From Phlebiopsis flavidoalba (taxonomy: Eukaryota > Basidiomycota > Agaricomycetes > Polyporales > Phanerochaetaceae): a DNA stretch of 64,000 bases. Under the pieces are notes generated by a model, which was not told the DNA's origin, did no database searches, and saw only the letters and a list, made by a program, of their open reading frames with translations. Below are positions 34,671-47,399 of the stretch, in pieces; positions within the stretch are counted from its first letter, which is position 1; the number at the start of each line of letters is the position of its first letter. Both the position numbers and the translations under genes were made by a program. The stretch is from contig JAOCPU010000001.1 of assembly GCA_035772785.1 (NCBI GenBank), forward strand, positions 1,612,001-1,676,000, given 5' to 3'.

Positions 34671-35055
34671 AGGTTCAAGATACCGGATGTCGATGAGGAT
34701 TGATATTGATGCTCTCAATGGCCCATCGTGCGTCTCAGGACGAAATAACTTTAACCCCGTATCATATTACAGGCTACTCCAAACAAAACAAAACCCTTTA
34801 GATGTTGCAATGAAGCACAAGCATCGAAAGTCAAATATAAGTCAAAGAAAATGATAAGTTATAGGGCATGAAATAGGTCCGTTACAAACTAACACGCATC
34901 TCCATAAGAAAATATGGAGGATGAGAAGCAGTGTGTATTGGGTGACAAATCGTACATGGGCCCACCACTCGTTAGAGCGGAAGCCTATCGTGGCATTTCA
35001 ACGTCGTCGCATCGTCATCTTGACGAAACAAGAGTAAGGTCGAACGGGTCTTGAG
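34671..35055. other. Convergent 3' intergenic region
   Basis: AT-rich stretch between the end of the secreted-protein gene and the end of the UPF0658 gene. Nothing beyond 3' untranslated sequence is expected, and no gene is seen. Confidence 0.45.
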
Positions 35056-36830
35056 TTACTCTATTGAGATGCACGCACCCCGCGGCTGCAGTTGGTGGCC
35101 GGCGATGTACTGTCGCTGCGCTTCATCGGCGTCATCATGATCCCCTATTTGTCAACGACAATCGCGGAGGATGAGTACTTCTTTTTCCTCGCAGTGATAT
35201 CTACAGCGCGGGGGAAGGGAAATGAGTAATCACCCGAATAAGTCCAGCTTCGAGAGCTTGGTTGCAACAGGCTTGTAAGACTGACCGTGGAGCTTCGAGC
35301 TTTGAAGTCCCTTGTCGAAGTCCGCAAAACACCGGAGACCGACCGCGAAGGTCGCGAACAGGAGCAAGAACGCGACAATGGCTATGCTGAATTTAGTACG
35401 AGTCCTGTTCAAGAACGGCTATGACGACGCACTGAAGACTGTCAATGTTGCACGTGTCGTTTGATATTGCTCTCTGGAAGAAGGCTCATAGAAATCGCAC
35501 AAGCTTGTAGACTTCACGACTCCGTCAGCACATAGCAGTCATGGGTGCGGCGTGGCCGACTCACTAACTGCATATGACTCATTAGAATGAAGGCTCAGCG
35601 CTGATGACAAGACAGACACTTACAGTATGTCTCGGCCGCGCAAGCATCAGTGCGAGAGAATGTGGACATGAGCCTGAGGTTGTCAAGTTAGAGCCGACGC
35701 GGTTATGATCGGACTATCTGAAATTCCGCACCACTTGATCTCACGCTGGACTGCTATGCCGGCTCCAACCAACAAGAAGAGTACAACTGGTATGGCTGCT
35801 ATCGTCAGCCCGAACTCGGCTGAGTTTGTTTGAAGGACGACAATCAGGAGCTAGAACAGGAAGATTAGCTGAGTTGGATGCACAAGGCGGTTGAGCAGTC
35901 GTACTTGTATCGTGACGCCGATGAAGCAGAAGAAATCGAATTTGAGGAGACAGATCATGATCTGGTTAGAATTGATACATCGCTGCGCAGAACTGTTGTC
36001 AATAACACGAGGCCGACATCGTGCGACAAACTTTACTCTTCATGGCAGGATTTGCGCCGACAACGTGGAATATTGCCCAACTGTCGTCGAGTGAGACGAC
36101 CAGCTTTTTTCATACGGTAGAAAACAGTGAAGGGATACGTACCCGAACTCGTAATATAGCTCACGAATCCAGAAGAACAGAGCTAGCCAGGAGACGAAGA
36201 TGACCACAGGCGAGACAATCAAAAACGGAAGGACCGCGTGCCACAACGACCCTGAGGATGTGTCCAGCTACAGTAGGCCTAGGGTAGCACCAATACGCAC
36301 TTGGAAGAGGCCAACGAGACCTTACCGGTCGGGGAACCTGATGCCGCGAAACTGCCTGGTCGGACAACTGCTGACCTTGTCTCATGTACTTGGATGGCAG
36401 CGAATACGACGAGCGCAAGGTGGAATGCTGTGAGGGGCGCGGATTCAGGAGCTGCACGTTGTGACTGCGGATGCAGATGTGCACTGACCGAGGATGCCTA
36501 CTAGCTGAATGACGTTGCGCAACCTCAGTGCATCGAAGGCCATGAGAACTTCAAATATTCTAAGACGGATCTGAGGGATGAGTGGGATGAGGACTGGAAT
36601 GTCGTACTACGCACTCCGCTAGGATGAATAACGCAAGATAACATGGAAACAGTTTTATATTGCGCCTGTGTGAGGGGTGGTCGACGTTGTCTTCGACCTT
36701 TGTATGAAGTGATTAGCTCATCGCGAGAGAATAATGCGTGGTCTGGCACGCACGAAGGCAAAGACTGCGGCAACCATCGCTAGCACGACCAAATCCCTCT
36801 GCAATAACCCAGGTCAAAAGACAGTTCCCT
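35056..36830 (-). CDS. UPF0658-type Golgi membrane protein (frame-disrupted)
   Basis: A multi-pass membrane protein of the fungal UPF0658 group, whose fission yeast member localises to the Golgi. The function is unknown. Minus-strand blocks: VLAMVAAVFAFVRARPR near 36740-36790; LPFLIVSPVVIFVSWLALFF and WIRELYYEFG near 36140-36235; QIMICLLKFDFFCFIGVTIQ near 35905-35970; after an intron ending TTCTAG, LLIVVLQTNSAEFGLTIAAI, PVVLFLLVGAGIAVQREIKW near 35730-35850; then AIVAFLLLFATFAVGLRCFA, DFDKGLQSSKLHG near 35270-35385, SYKPVATKLSKLDL, and a tail ending ISIE at the TAA at 35056-35058. Family assignment rests on these membrane blocks from memory. The first exon, with a Ser-rich leader near 37050, is not resolved, so the start is approximate. 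Confidence 0.7.
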
Positions 36831-37286
36831 CCCAGGGCGTATGAGCAAAGACTAACGCAGAAGGACTAGATTAGACTAGCGCATGAGCATTTTGGCTCAT
36901 CGAATGGGTAATAGAGCTGCTTACTTGTGACCATAAACCATCGCTGGGCTCTAGTGGACAAGAGCGGTTCGAGAGCCTGAGAGCTGGTGCGTTTAAGCGG
37001 GCGCTCTGGTGGTGCCGCGGGTTAGAAAGGGGAGAAGGGAACGGAAAAGATGAAGATGAAGATGAAAAGCGAACGGTGGGTGGGAGACGACGAAAGTGAG
37101 GCGAGGATATGGGACGGGTAGAAGTGCCGCTCGGGGAAGAGGCGCGGGTGCGATGAAACGCGCACTGAGCCGCCTTCCACCGCCACAACGGGGCGATGCC
37201 AGGAAAGGAAGGTAGGTTCTTGCTACCCACAGCCTCGCGTTTTATTGGGCCTCAGTACAAAAGAGCACAGCTTTGATTCACGTGTG
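36831..37286. other. Region 5' of UPF0658 gene, no separate gene seen
   Basis: Holds a minus-strand Pro/Ser-rich frame (36871-37230) with GAAGAT-type repeats near 37045-37072. It could be the first exon or the leader of the UPF0658 gene. I cannot decide. Confidence 0.3.
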
Positions 37287-39101
37287 TCAAAATTCGATCC
37301 CTGTACGCACGCTCTCTCTGCTACTGCCTCTGCTACCTCCTGCTCTTTCTCGCCACAGTAACTCTATGGTTTTCTCCACCCAATCCGAGTTCTCCGCCGC
37401 CAGGAGTGACTCACGCCTGCTGACACAAGATGCGATCGCGGTGACTGCCCGCTCGGAAATTTTGCCACACATTTCCAGCAGCGTTTCTCTCCAGGCTTTC
37501 TCGTTCTCGGCAGACATGAATTCAGCTTGTCCCACGAGAATCGCTCTCCACGATCCACAAGCATCTGCAAAACTACTTTCACTGCTCCCAGCGGGGGGAC
37601 CGCGTGAAACAGGCGAAGCGCCGAAATGAGGCGGTACGACGGGTGCGCCGGCGAGTGGGGCAGAGAATGTATCGACCAATCACTGCCATGTTCATGAAGT
37701 GTGGAAAAAGATGGTATTAGTGAATATAGGGGTATGTACATAGGAGGTAGCTGTACCCCCCAGTAGCCCTCATCCTCCAAGACCTCTCGAAGCTTCTGCC
37801 GAGCATCCCTTGGTGGGCAAACATGTCTTCCAAAAGATCTTGAACGTCGACTGCGCCGCCAAATTTCCCATTAGCACAGTCGCCCGCGGCCCAAGAGTTG
37901 GCGAAGCCATATTCCACGAACAGCGTGCCGTTGGCGTGGCCTCCATATCGTAGAAAGAGCTCTTCATCCTTACGCACCGGGATGGTGCTAGAAGCAACGA
38001 AGATATAATCCCCGCCAATGCTGCCATTCGCCTGCTTAGACGATCCGGGTGTTGGTGGGAAGATCGTTGACGGCAAGACTGGTATGATGTGTGTTTCTTT
38101 TCCGGGGGGCGTGGTTCGCAAAATCGAGCACAGGACATAAAGTAAGGTTTTCTCACCCGCCGCTGCGCGCGCGCAGGGTTCAATTGATAGTAGATGCAGC
38201 GTGTATTTGAACTTGCGCAGTGCATCTATCAGCTAGACTGTCAGTTCTACGTGGTCGCAGTGTGCTGCTTACCTATCAGCCAAGCCCACAAGAAATCTTC
38301 TACCAGCGCAGCGTTTTTTTGCATGGAAGTCACCTAGACTCAGCCCATGGCGCGACGAGTGTCGAAACAAGCGCAGGGTTCGCAGCCTACGTGACAGTCA
38401 GCTGGTCCCAGAAGTCGCTCATCGTTGGTTAACCTACAAGATATTTCACTACAGTCGTCCAGTCCGTCGTGAATATTCTGGTTTGCTTGTCCAACGCTGA
38501 GGATATCGACGGCGGAAGCGAGGCCAGTAACTCCTCATCTGTAGGGCATGCGAGATCGAATCGTTTTCCGAACACTCCAGGTCGTAGGGTGAGTGTCGAA
38601 ATTTTGGGGCATGGTTGAGATGTATGGTCCAAAGGCTGGATCGTGTGATACACCGCCTTCCCCTGGCCGATGCAGAAGGAGATGCATGGCAATGAGTTGC
38701 GTAGCTGTCAAAGATGCTTTGCTTTGGACCCTCCCCCCCGGTAGCAGAAAGACCATACAACCTTGGATAAAGTTTTGACATTAATCATGGCAGTGGACGG
38801 GATGGTGGAAGAGGGTGCTTGACGGCTAGAGCAGAATGAGTTTTCGACCATTCCGATTCCACCCAGACCATAATCACCTTCTCACCGGACACGATTGAAT
38901 GGCAAAACAGGCCTTTCTCCAGCACCTGAGAAGGAGTGTAAGCTTGTCGAAGAGGAATTACTACGCGACTCGCACCTTCCACATCTCTCCGCTCGACCAT
39001 CAAACCACTTTGACCGATGTCCATCCCATGCTCGCACGCCAACCACTCCAACAACCCGTTCCATTGGACGTCTACGAATGTTGGGTCGTCGCCGTGAGCA
39101 T
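37287..39101 (-). CDS. SET-domain protein lysine methyltransferase (frame-disrupted)
   Basis: Likely a SET-domain methyltransferase of the SETD3/RKM/Rubisco-LSMT type, which use S-adenosylmethionine to methylate non-histone proteins. Minus-strand evidence: VQWNGLLEWLACEHGMDIGQ near 39010-39070, a typical N-terminal start of this group; SGLMVERRDVEGA; ATQLIAMHLLLHRPGEGG near 38660-38710; DPAFGPYISTMPQNFDTHP near 38600-38655; FDLACPTDEELLASLPPS near 38490-38555; the SET core DYIFVASSTIPVRKDEELFL and RYGGHANGTLFVEYGF near 37905-38010, which includes the pseudoknot region; and a C-terminal helical part ending with the stop near 37287. The order matches a split SET domain with an inserted I-SET. 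Indels separate the blocks. The exact start is uncertain because the first ATG lies in a shifted frame. Confidence 0.78.
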
Positions 39102-39464
39102 TTATGAGTGAGCCGACGGAGCCAGCAGCGTTCGAGACCGGCACTCCCTGAGAGGTCCACGGTCTTCCGGCTGCATGCCGAGATGATAACAGTTCAAGTG
39201 AAAGTTCGCAATTCCAATCCTTGCTCACACCCGTTTCACCGCGCGGAGCACACACTCTAAAAGATATACAATCATCATAAACGATAACTCAGGCGAGTCA
39301 TTTACATTATCGTCACTATCCGATCGATTTGACTGGTCTATATAGTGACCGTGGCGTCCCTGCTATTCAAGAGATCCATCGTCTCACCTCCACTCAAGAC
39401 CCCAGGTTTCGCCTTCAGGGCACACCGGAAACCCTCCTTTACCAATTTCACTATTTGTCGCGCT
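39102..39464. promoter_or_regulatory. Divergent promoter region, SET gene and SDR gene
   Basis: About 360 bases separate the two head-to-head genes. A plus-strand TATA-like tctatatagtg lies at 39338-39348, about 120 bases before the SDR start. The frame opening from a GTG at 39345 would give a presequence-like extension of the dehydrogenase, so a longer mitochondrial form is possible but unsupported. Confidence 0.45.
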
Positions 39465-40648
39465 ATGTCTGTCTTCAACGCATCTCGTCTTTTAGGCAAG
39501 ACCGTCCTCGTTACCGGCGCGAGTGCCGGCATAGGTGCTGTACGTGCACTTAGGACTTCATATTAGCTAACTTGTGCTAACCTTCCCTCAGGCGACGGCG
39601 ATCCTCTTGTTGCCAAAGTGGGTCAAGAGGTTCCTGAGGCCCGACACGTATGATTGACACGCACATCCCAGGCCCGGCTCGAACGTGATCCTGGTGTGCG
39701 CGGCGCGCAGAGCAGCTCAAGGCGGTCGCGGAGGCATGCGCCGCTGCGCACAAGGAGGCGGGCGTGCAGGCTGGGGCAAGTTTGCCTCTGTCCTGCTGGA
39801 TGTGGGCGATAAGCAACAGATTGCTACGCTGTTCGACCGTGTTCCCGTGTTGGCGGATCTGAGGCAGGTTGATATCCTCGTACGTCCATGTTTTGTCTCT
39901 GTACCCCGTACCGTATGTTGCTCATTTGTGTGAAGTGAACAACGCTGGCTTTGTCTTGGGTGTTGAGAAGATCGGAGAGATCGCAGATGCGGACTACGAG
40001 GCAAATGTTTCAAGTTAATGTCTTCGGCCTCATCGCGCCATGACCCAGCTCCTGGTTAAGGGTACGCGGATTTCTACCCAGTATTGAAACAAACACACAT
40101 GGCTTTTACAGACTTCAAGGCAAGGAATACCGGTCACGTCATCAACCTGGGTTCCGTAGCTGGTCGCGAACCTTACGTTGGTGGTGGTATTTACTGTGCG
40201 ACAAAGCACGCCGTACGGTCATTCACTTGCTGGCACTCTGATGCGCGAACTTGTCAACATAAAGCCAATATCCGTGTCACCGAAGTCCAGCCCGGTAAGT
40301 AAAGCTACTCTCCAAACCGCCTCTTTGGAACCTAATAATTACCTATGCAGGGAATGGTCGAAACCGAATTCTCTATCGTGACGTCTTCCGTGGTGATCAC
40401 CCAAATCCGCCGGCCGACAAGGTCTACGAAGGCCCTGCAGGCCCGTGAGTAGGATGTCGTCTAGTAGACCGACATATTGTTTACATAGCTATGCAGTGAC
40501 CGCAGAGGATATTGCGGGAAGAGATTGTCTGGGCAGCATCTCCCCTACTCACGTCAATCTCGCGGAGGTCTACGTCCTCCCCGTCAATCAGGCTTCGCCC
40601 ACCATTAACTACCGGGGCGGGAAAGTAAATACACGATTGCATTTCTGA
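39465..40648 (+). CDS. Short-chain dehydrogenase, YMR226C type (frame-disrupted)
   Basis: A classical SDR. The yeast relative YMR226C is an NADP-dependent dehydrogenase of 3-hydroxy acids such as serine and L-allo-threonine. The ATG at 39465 gives MSVFNASRLLGKTVLVTGAS with the Rossmann motif TGASAGIG near 39510-39537. The first intron, GTACGT..CTCAG at 39540-39591, has a CTAAC branch site. Downstream: a CARRAAQ-type NADP region near 39697-39720, FASVLLDVGDKQQIATLFDR near 39780-39840, RQVDIL and NNAGF, VFGLIA near 40018-40035, DFKARNTGHVINLGSVAGRE near 40110-40170, and catalytic Tyr and Lys at 40192 and 40204 in YCATKHAV. Then IRVTEVQPG, GDHPNPPADKVYEGPAGP and NLAEVYVLPVNQASPTINYR near 40555-40615. 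The stop is taken at 40646-40648, although a one-base error may have shifted it. Several introns and indels are present. Confidence 0.88.
39540..39591 (+). other. Spliceosomal intron in the SDR gene, 52 bases
   Basis: GTACGT donor, CTAAC branch-like motif near 39567-39582, CCCTCAG acceptor. It joins TGASAGIGA to ATAILLLPK. Confidence 0.7.
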
Positions 40649-41900
40649 GCAATAAGGTGTACTAATAAATGGATGGATGATGTACATTGAAGCGCGGTAC
40701 CCCGCTTGCAAAACAAATTATGAAAAGATGCACCGAATGTGTGATAACCAAAAATGTACAACAGAATGCGATCTGTATGGAACGACGATTGATGGACGTG
40801 GTAGTGAGATCGGGACAGCAAGTCGAACGTTTTCGCTGTGCTTTTTACACTATGGATCGTGGCTTTCTTCGCTTTGCTCCGTGTCGGCTTTGGCAGCGGT
40901 GGCGTAGCCGAGGTGGAATCTGAACATAGGTGACTCGTCGTCCTCGTGACACGAAGCTTCTTCACCAAAGAATGCTCTCTCTGAACGAACGTTAAGCAAA
41001 GGAGGGCGTCAGGATTGATGCAACCCACATTCCCCACACGTACAGTTCGAGGGGGCAGATTTCTGATAGACGGCGCGAATGATGCAAAACGCGAATACCG
41101 GACACGGCCACACACAAGATGGTCGATTACGGCTTTTTATGCAGGGGACGGCGCCAGAGCGCCCCTCTTTGGTACACGAAGCATCGCTGTTCGGGTGTCT
41201 CCTATAGCAGAGAATGTTCGGACGGACAGTATCATCAAGGTACCACCAGCTGGGTTAATCAGCAAGACCACCTCGATCTCGCCACTTGTACCCGACCTCA
41301 ATACGTTCTTCTCACGAATCCGATCGCTTCTCCCTCCAGTCCCCCTGATCGACAAATCCAGTGCGCGTCCGCCTTCGCCGTGCCCGTCGTCAAGAAGCCT
41401 CCTCGTAGCGCGTCTTCCCACTACCAGTCAACCATACTCCTCTTGTTCCATCTTTCGCTGGCCACCCCATCATGCTAGCGTCACGAACGCAGCTAAGGGC
41501 ACACACCTTGCTTCATCCTTCTCCAGCACGCGACATATTAAACATTTCCCCGACACAGCGTCATTTTGCTCTCGCCCCCCGTATCTGACCTCCAGGGCCA
41601 TCTCCAGAGCGCCTAGGCTCTCGCCGCGCGGCCCTCTCGATGTCGTCGCTGGATCCGCTCCTCGCCGACGTTGCGCTTGCTCCAGTGACGGTCCGTATCC
41701 TTGGTAGTCGGGGACTAGTCTGGCCGCTTGCCCTCCTTCATAATGACTACCTCTGTTTTGAATGTCAGCGACCTGCTTCTGGTTGCGCTGCGTGTTGGTC
41801 GTGGTCAGAGACTTTAGAGCCAACGCATAGTCTCATGGTCCTGAAAACACGCTGTTTGTCTGAGAGCACGATTGTTGCCCTCCGTCTGGACTGAGAGCGC
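40649..41900. other. No recognised gene; competing long frames
   Basis: A 230-codon open frame on the plus strand (41015-41707) overlaps minus-strand frames at 41137-41421 and 41470-41823. None shows a family motif. The plus frame is Ser/Pro/Arg-rich, as expected for the shadow of a real minus-strand exon, and the minus frame ending near 41470 has more balanced composition. A gene on the minus strand is possible but cannot be named. Confidence 0.35.
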
Positions 41901-41929
41901 AGGGGAGCAACCGGGCCAAAGACGTCGCT

Positions 41930-44900
41930 TGTTAACTCCGAAGCCGACTGTACGCGATCTGGTCGTTCGCCGCAGTCCCATGGGAACTTTTCTGGTTCGG
42001 ATTCACCATGGAAGTCTGACAGGGTGGTAAAGGGGATGTAGGAGCTGATGGTTGGGCGGCGCTGTCGGGTTCATGGTCCAGGCGTGCTGGATTGTGGTAG
42101 ATTCGTAGTATCTGTAGGTGTGTTGACAGTGTCATGAGCAGTCGATGTCGGCGGCGGTGGGGACGGTTGTGGCTGAACCGGTGACGCAGGTGGCGAATGA
42201 ACAATATCCACAGGCTCAGAATTTGGCGGCAGCGCACGAGGGCGGGCTACTTGCCTTCTTCTTGTGAACAACCTTTCGCATACGAATTTTCCCTTGTACC
42301 ACAGAGGGACCAGACTTCGCCCTGGACTATCTCGTGCCAATGGCGGGCTGTTCCTCCGCTTTGGGCGCAGGTTTCTGCGCAGGGAGCGACCCTGCGCATA
42401 AGAACGATAGGACGCACACCCGAATGGGATGCTATCTGCGCTTCGGTATCTCGCTTTCTTTTCAGTACTACTGGTGATCCGCTCTCGTTGCCTGGTACCG
42501 ATAGAGGTTTGACGGCGCGACTAGCTGCGGTTCTGGGCCCTGGGCCAGCCAAACTGCGTGGGTGGTGTTGTCGTCGGAATCGCTGCTCACCTTCTACAGG
42601 CTTTGACATAACCTTTCGTACCATACGTATAGGACGAGCCTGCGAGGTTATGGCCCAATTAGCACCGACTGTCCAGCCAATATAATGAGCACACTCACCC
42701 CATTAGTTGCAGACGCAGCCGGGAGTGTCTTCTTAGGTTAGGTAGCCACCATGTGGTAGGGTCTGGGTATTTGTCTCGTAGCCCAGACGCTGCTGAAGGA
42801 GGCCGTACGTAGGGTTTGGCACCCGGCCGAGGAATCTTGCTCTCGATTTTACCTGTGGTGAGTTCTCCTCGTCGCCAACGGTCGAAGGCTCCCGAAAGGC
42901 GGCTTAGGCTGAGGCAGCCCGGCCCTGAGGCCTCAACTTCGTCTGTCTCCTGGATAGGTGGAGGAATATTCAATGAACGCCCCCCCACAGGGTATGCTCA
43001 TTCTCGGTGCTTCTGCCGCGGGGCGGACCGAACAGGGATAGACTGCGTTGACCCTGGCTTCCGGAATATATCACCAGCCCTCAGACTAGACTGACTAGGT
43101 CGCGCGGGTTCCGCCGACATACTCTTCGCTGGAATCGAGGGACAGCAGGTTGTATTGGATCTTCAGACAAGCTTCTCATGTGGCTCGACTTGACAGGGGA
43201 TGAAAGACGCGAGGACGGTTTAGCGGATCCTGAGCCACCCCCGAGCGGAGGGATGTCATCGCTTGTGAGATGGGCAGACGCGTTTGGCGGGGCTGCGTAA
43301 CGCGTCTTCGGGAGCTCTAGGCACTGAAGACTGGGGCACCTAGAAAGCCACCGGGAGGGTCTGCGTTAAGGAGTTCAAAGCAGCGGAAGGTGGGTTGGCA
43401 GGAGACGAGACAATTCCTTGGACTACTGATCGCCTGCGCAATGGGTACTCTGCGGGCAGGTGTACGAGTAGCCTCATGGCTAGGTTGGTTGGGCAAAGTC
43501 TTTCGAAACAGGTGCTGTCGCTGGTGCTGTGGTCACGTTCATTCGTTTTGAACATTGGTGGGGAAGGGGCCTAACTTCCTCGGAAAGAGGTACGCGAGGT
43601 GCTTCCACTTCGCCACGTTCTCTTCCTCTTATGCGGTCTAGTGTGCCCGGTACTTTGAACAGGGTCTGAGAGGGAAGTAGCTGCATCAACAGGTTTTGAG
43701 TCTGAGGGTCGGCGACAGCGAGCCTAGGACGTTGAGATGCATCAGGCTCCTTTTCCATTGTCTTGCTCTTCCGCTGGTGGGGTTCCGACCCCGATGCTGG
43801 ACGGTCGGCTGGCAATACAATATCCTCCAGCACATAGATAGATTAGCCATGTCGCTGTCCGAGTACACACGCGTGTCCCTCGAAAAGCTCATCAAGCTTC
43901 CCATCATCAGGTCCTTTCGCTCGGGTCTTTTTCCTTCGAGCCGGCCACCAACCTCAAGTTTCGATGGAGATGTACCATTTGCATAAAGAACTTCAGGTAA
44001 CTTCGATGGGGATGCTGTCAACGTTGGCTGGCGAAGTAGGGCGAGTGACGCTTCGACGAGGACGGGTGGATCTACGTAGTGGTGTCGAACGGGGCAGGCT
44101 CGACCCAAAGAAGAGGTCCTGCTTGTGATGGCTCTCTGGGGCTTTTCAGGCTTCATCCAAGGGCGCGGCGGCCATGTGGGGATGAGGCTGAAACATCTTT
44201 GCGGTCGTCGGACAATACGATAGAGAACTTGCGGCTTCTTCGTCAAACGGAAGCACTACCGTCCGCAATTTTGGAAGATCAAACCCTGATCGTTGTTATA
44301 AGACGCCTACATGTTCCACTGGACGAGCATCCGGGGATTTGTCATTGGCTATCAGCTCCGTAATCTGCGTAATAACTAGACGACATTCCTACGAAACCCT
44401 ATCCCTGTGAGACGCTGCGTTTTCAAACGCGGGACCGTAGGTGTGACGAGGTTCGTTTGTAATCACGCATGAACGTAGTAATGGACGAAGTAGGCGTGCC
44501 CCAGGTTCACCGTGCTAGCAGAATCATCGTCACAGTATAAGTAGGTAGCAAAAGGGGAAGGACGTAGGGGGTGTTGCGACCGGCATCAGAGTGTAGGCAT
44601 CAGTGGGTGCACTCATCGTGTAAAGCGGATAGTGTGAACGAGTCGAAATTAATGAGGGTCCATTGTCATCAGGTTGGTCTTCGGCGGGGTAAAAGGTGTC
44701 GAGAACGCTCGAGTCTTGTGCTTCTTCACTGGGAGGTTGCAGCGACCAGGGAGCCTGCGTCGGCAGTGTCAGAGCAGGATGTTCGTCTCAATTTCAACGT
44801 CCGAGCTGGCAAAGGGACGAAGGACCTGTATCAGTAACAAAGAGCTGTACGGCCGGGCTCATCGGTCGGTTGAGACTCTGCGAGGGCACCTCAGCGGAGG

Positions 44901-45640
44901 GACTCGGAGGTGGTGAAGGGTTGTCCCATGCTCGCATGACCTTCGTAGCAAGAGCAGACGACGGCTCTAACGGCATACTGTCAGTTAGCGCAACATGCTG
45001 AATGCTACTGACATATCTTACGCACCTTCCATACCATCCTCCGATCAGCATGGGCGTCTCCGACGTCGAGATATGGTCGAATTGCCCACAACTTCATTGG
45101 AGAAGTTTCATCTTCATCGCTCTGAGGGAGTTCCTCTGGCAAAGAAGATCCTGCACTCGGACGCCTCATTGATCTCCTAATTGGTGTTTGCTGTGCAACG
45201 AGTCCCGAGCAAACCGACAGACAATAAGCTCTTGCTTTCTCCTGCAATGACGAGACTGGGTGGGAGACAGCACGGAGCGTATTACCGCGGGGGAAAGTGG
45301 GAGGTGTGTGACAGGTATGTCGCTATCCGGCGGATGATGTGCCAACCCTCCACCATTGCGGAACCAGGAACTGTTTGACAACAAGCCTTAGACGCTTCAC
45401 CTCAGTACACTACCGGCTTAGCCCGATGAACGCCACCGAGTGGGAGTAGAAGACCCGCGAACATGAGCAAAGCAAAATCGAGACCCCCAGCTCAGAGGCT
45501 CAAACCGGAGGTCAACTAGCCAGAACGAAACTGGGGTCATAACAGAATCCGGATCGAGCGGGGTTGCATACACGCGAGGCGGCCACCACGTGACAACAAG
45601 GAGAGTCGCCTGATCAGGTCCCACGGAAGCGACCACGGAA
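41930..45640 (-). CDS. Large disordered Ser/Pro/charged protein, approximate (frame-disrupted)
   Basis: I do not recognise the family. Over 3.7 kb the minus strand carries low-complexity, hydrophilic sequence that shifts between frames but stays consistent in character: LSPTQSRHCRRKQEL near 45200-45245; SSLPEELPQSDEDETSPMKL near 45100-45165; SALATKVMRAWDNPSPPPSP near 44890-44955; VLDTFYPAEDQPDDNGPSLI near 44650-44710; PLRRSTRPRRS near 44050-44085; RPRLAVADPQTQNLLMQLLP near 43680-43740; GELTTGKIESKIPRPGAKPY near 42815-42880; VLKRKRDTEAQ near 42440-42470; and a Pro/Thr-rich end. The composition suggests a nuclear scaffold or regulator. It may be more than one gene. No catalytic motif is seen. 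Confidence 0.35.
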
Positions 45641-47399
45641 ACAACGTATTGAAAGCTGTCAGGGGCACTGCGTGAGGCTCTCTGAGATACGTGGATTGCA
45701 CACGGCCGTACACCTCTCGGTAGGGGCTCAATCGTGCAGCATAGCGCTGCGAGGTGGGGGCGGGCGGTCGACTGAGCGGAAGACGACGTCTACGGGGATC
45801 ATCCGAAACACATTATGTGTAGCTGGACAAAGCATGAGCCCAGGGTGTCATAAAGCGACACTAGCGCCGCAGCTCTCTTGATAATCCCAGCCCATGGCAC
45901 GACACCGTCCACTTTCCAACCTCTACTCTTGTGTAGCGCACTTATAAAAGAAATATAACCGGGAATCTTAGAAGAGCATAGAGGTGATTAGGATCCACCT
46001 CACACACAGACCATTTACTGACTCTAATCTTGTATCTATAAGAACTCTGCTGTATAACCATGCACGCTAAGATGAGTCGAACATGTATCTAAGATACATA
46101 TACAGGTATGTCTCGTTTTTAGGCTGCCATTAAACCGAAACAAAAATCGTAGTGGTCTGATGCATCGTTAGCCAATAAACGGGCCGAAAATCCGCAACCG
46201 TTATAAGGGCGAGGAAAAATGGTACAGGGAAAGACAGAAGGCCCTATATAGTTCTGGGCAACAGGTAGCAGGTCAAATAAGCTGGGTTATCATTATAGAA
46301 CGGTTGTGACGGGGCTGAAACACCTATGTGGCGTGCCGTGAATTCACGGGGTCTCTGTGAAAACCTGTGGAAATGAAATGGTGCATGAAGTGGGAACGGG
46401 CGATTCCTACCTCGGCAGGTTGCCACGTGCAAAATCAGTTCTCTAAACCCTGTCCAGAAGAGGAGCAGCATTTGTCCTAAGCGCCTGCAGTGTCAGGTTG
46501 CAGTCCATGTGTCTTTTTAGTCGTTCTTTACTTAATGCCCATACACAGCATATTGGAGTCTATGTTTAAACTACTCTACAGCCAGGCGCAAGAAAGAAGG
46601 TCTAGCGGTCGCGATTTACCGCTTATTGCCCATCTCGGGGGGGGGAGGGGGGCGGGCACTCACTAGTTCAATTTTTTTTTGTGTAAATGGGTACAGAGAT
46701 GGCGCTGCTAACACCGCGACTCTTGCTGAACACACATGCCGGTGCCGACTGGTAAGGAAGAGACATTTCGCCAGATACTGAACGAAGAGATTGCGTTCAA
46801 AGTCTTAGCGACCGGCTCGTTATGTCCACCGTCACACCTAGTGAACATTGAACAGAACGGAATTGCTGGCGACTCTCAGTTTGGGCCTGGACGTGAAACC
46901 CCTCGAGCCGGGAGGTTCTACAATGTCGGAAGCCGTCCCGGTCAGCATTTCGTATAAGTACTCAGGTGGAATTCGTTAGAACGCACAGCATGGGATTTTG
47001 TCCATAGGGCATACTGGAATTGGTATCGATATTCACGTCCTTCGGCCCTCCGTCCATGTGGATAGTACGTGTCTTGTTACACATCCCCGTTTCATGAAAG
47101 CATTGATTCCTCGCGTCCCAGACTCGCTGTCCATCGGTAAACACCGCCTTACCTAACGTCGTCTGATACATCGGGGTCCTCTCAGACTGCTACCGGTCAG
47201 TCAACAGTCTCGTCGCCAACGCAGTCTCCTTTTGGACATAGCGCCCTAGACCCGGTGCCGGCACAGGCCTTATATGCCAGAACACATTTCAGCTGTACGT
47301 ACCAATACACAGGAAGCCAGTTTGTAACCGTATGCTTAATCCGACATCGCTATGTTGTCTAGCCGCTCCCTATTTCTGAGTCATCAGACTCAGATGGGC
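45641..47399. other. No recognised gene
   Basis: AT-richer stretch with scattered short frames. A G-rich run (46637-46655) and a T run near 46671-46680 are present. The inverted repeat at 46083-46099 lies here. The plus frame at 46736-46957 might be an upstream exon of the transcription factor gene to the right, but no Zn2Cys6 cluster is visible. Confidence 0.35.
46083..46099. repeat. Small perfect inverted repeat
   Basis: atgtatc and gatacat flank a three-base loop. It may be a palindromic binding site or chance in AT-rich DNA. Confidence 0.4.

Noticed and set aside
40609..41115. Minus-strand frame starting MCGR, reminiscent of the SRAP/HMCES catalytic N-terminus
   Set aside because: The first codon is TTG, not ATG, and nothing after MCGR resembles the SRAP domain.
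41015..41707. 230-codon plus-strand open frame
   Set aside because: Ser/Pro/Arg-rich composition with no motif, overlapped by better-balanced minus-strand frames. Not supported as a gene.
46083..46099. Inverted repeat as a transcription terminator or transposon end
   Set aside because: It is only 7 bases per arm in AT-rich DNA, with no partner copy nearby and no T run.
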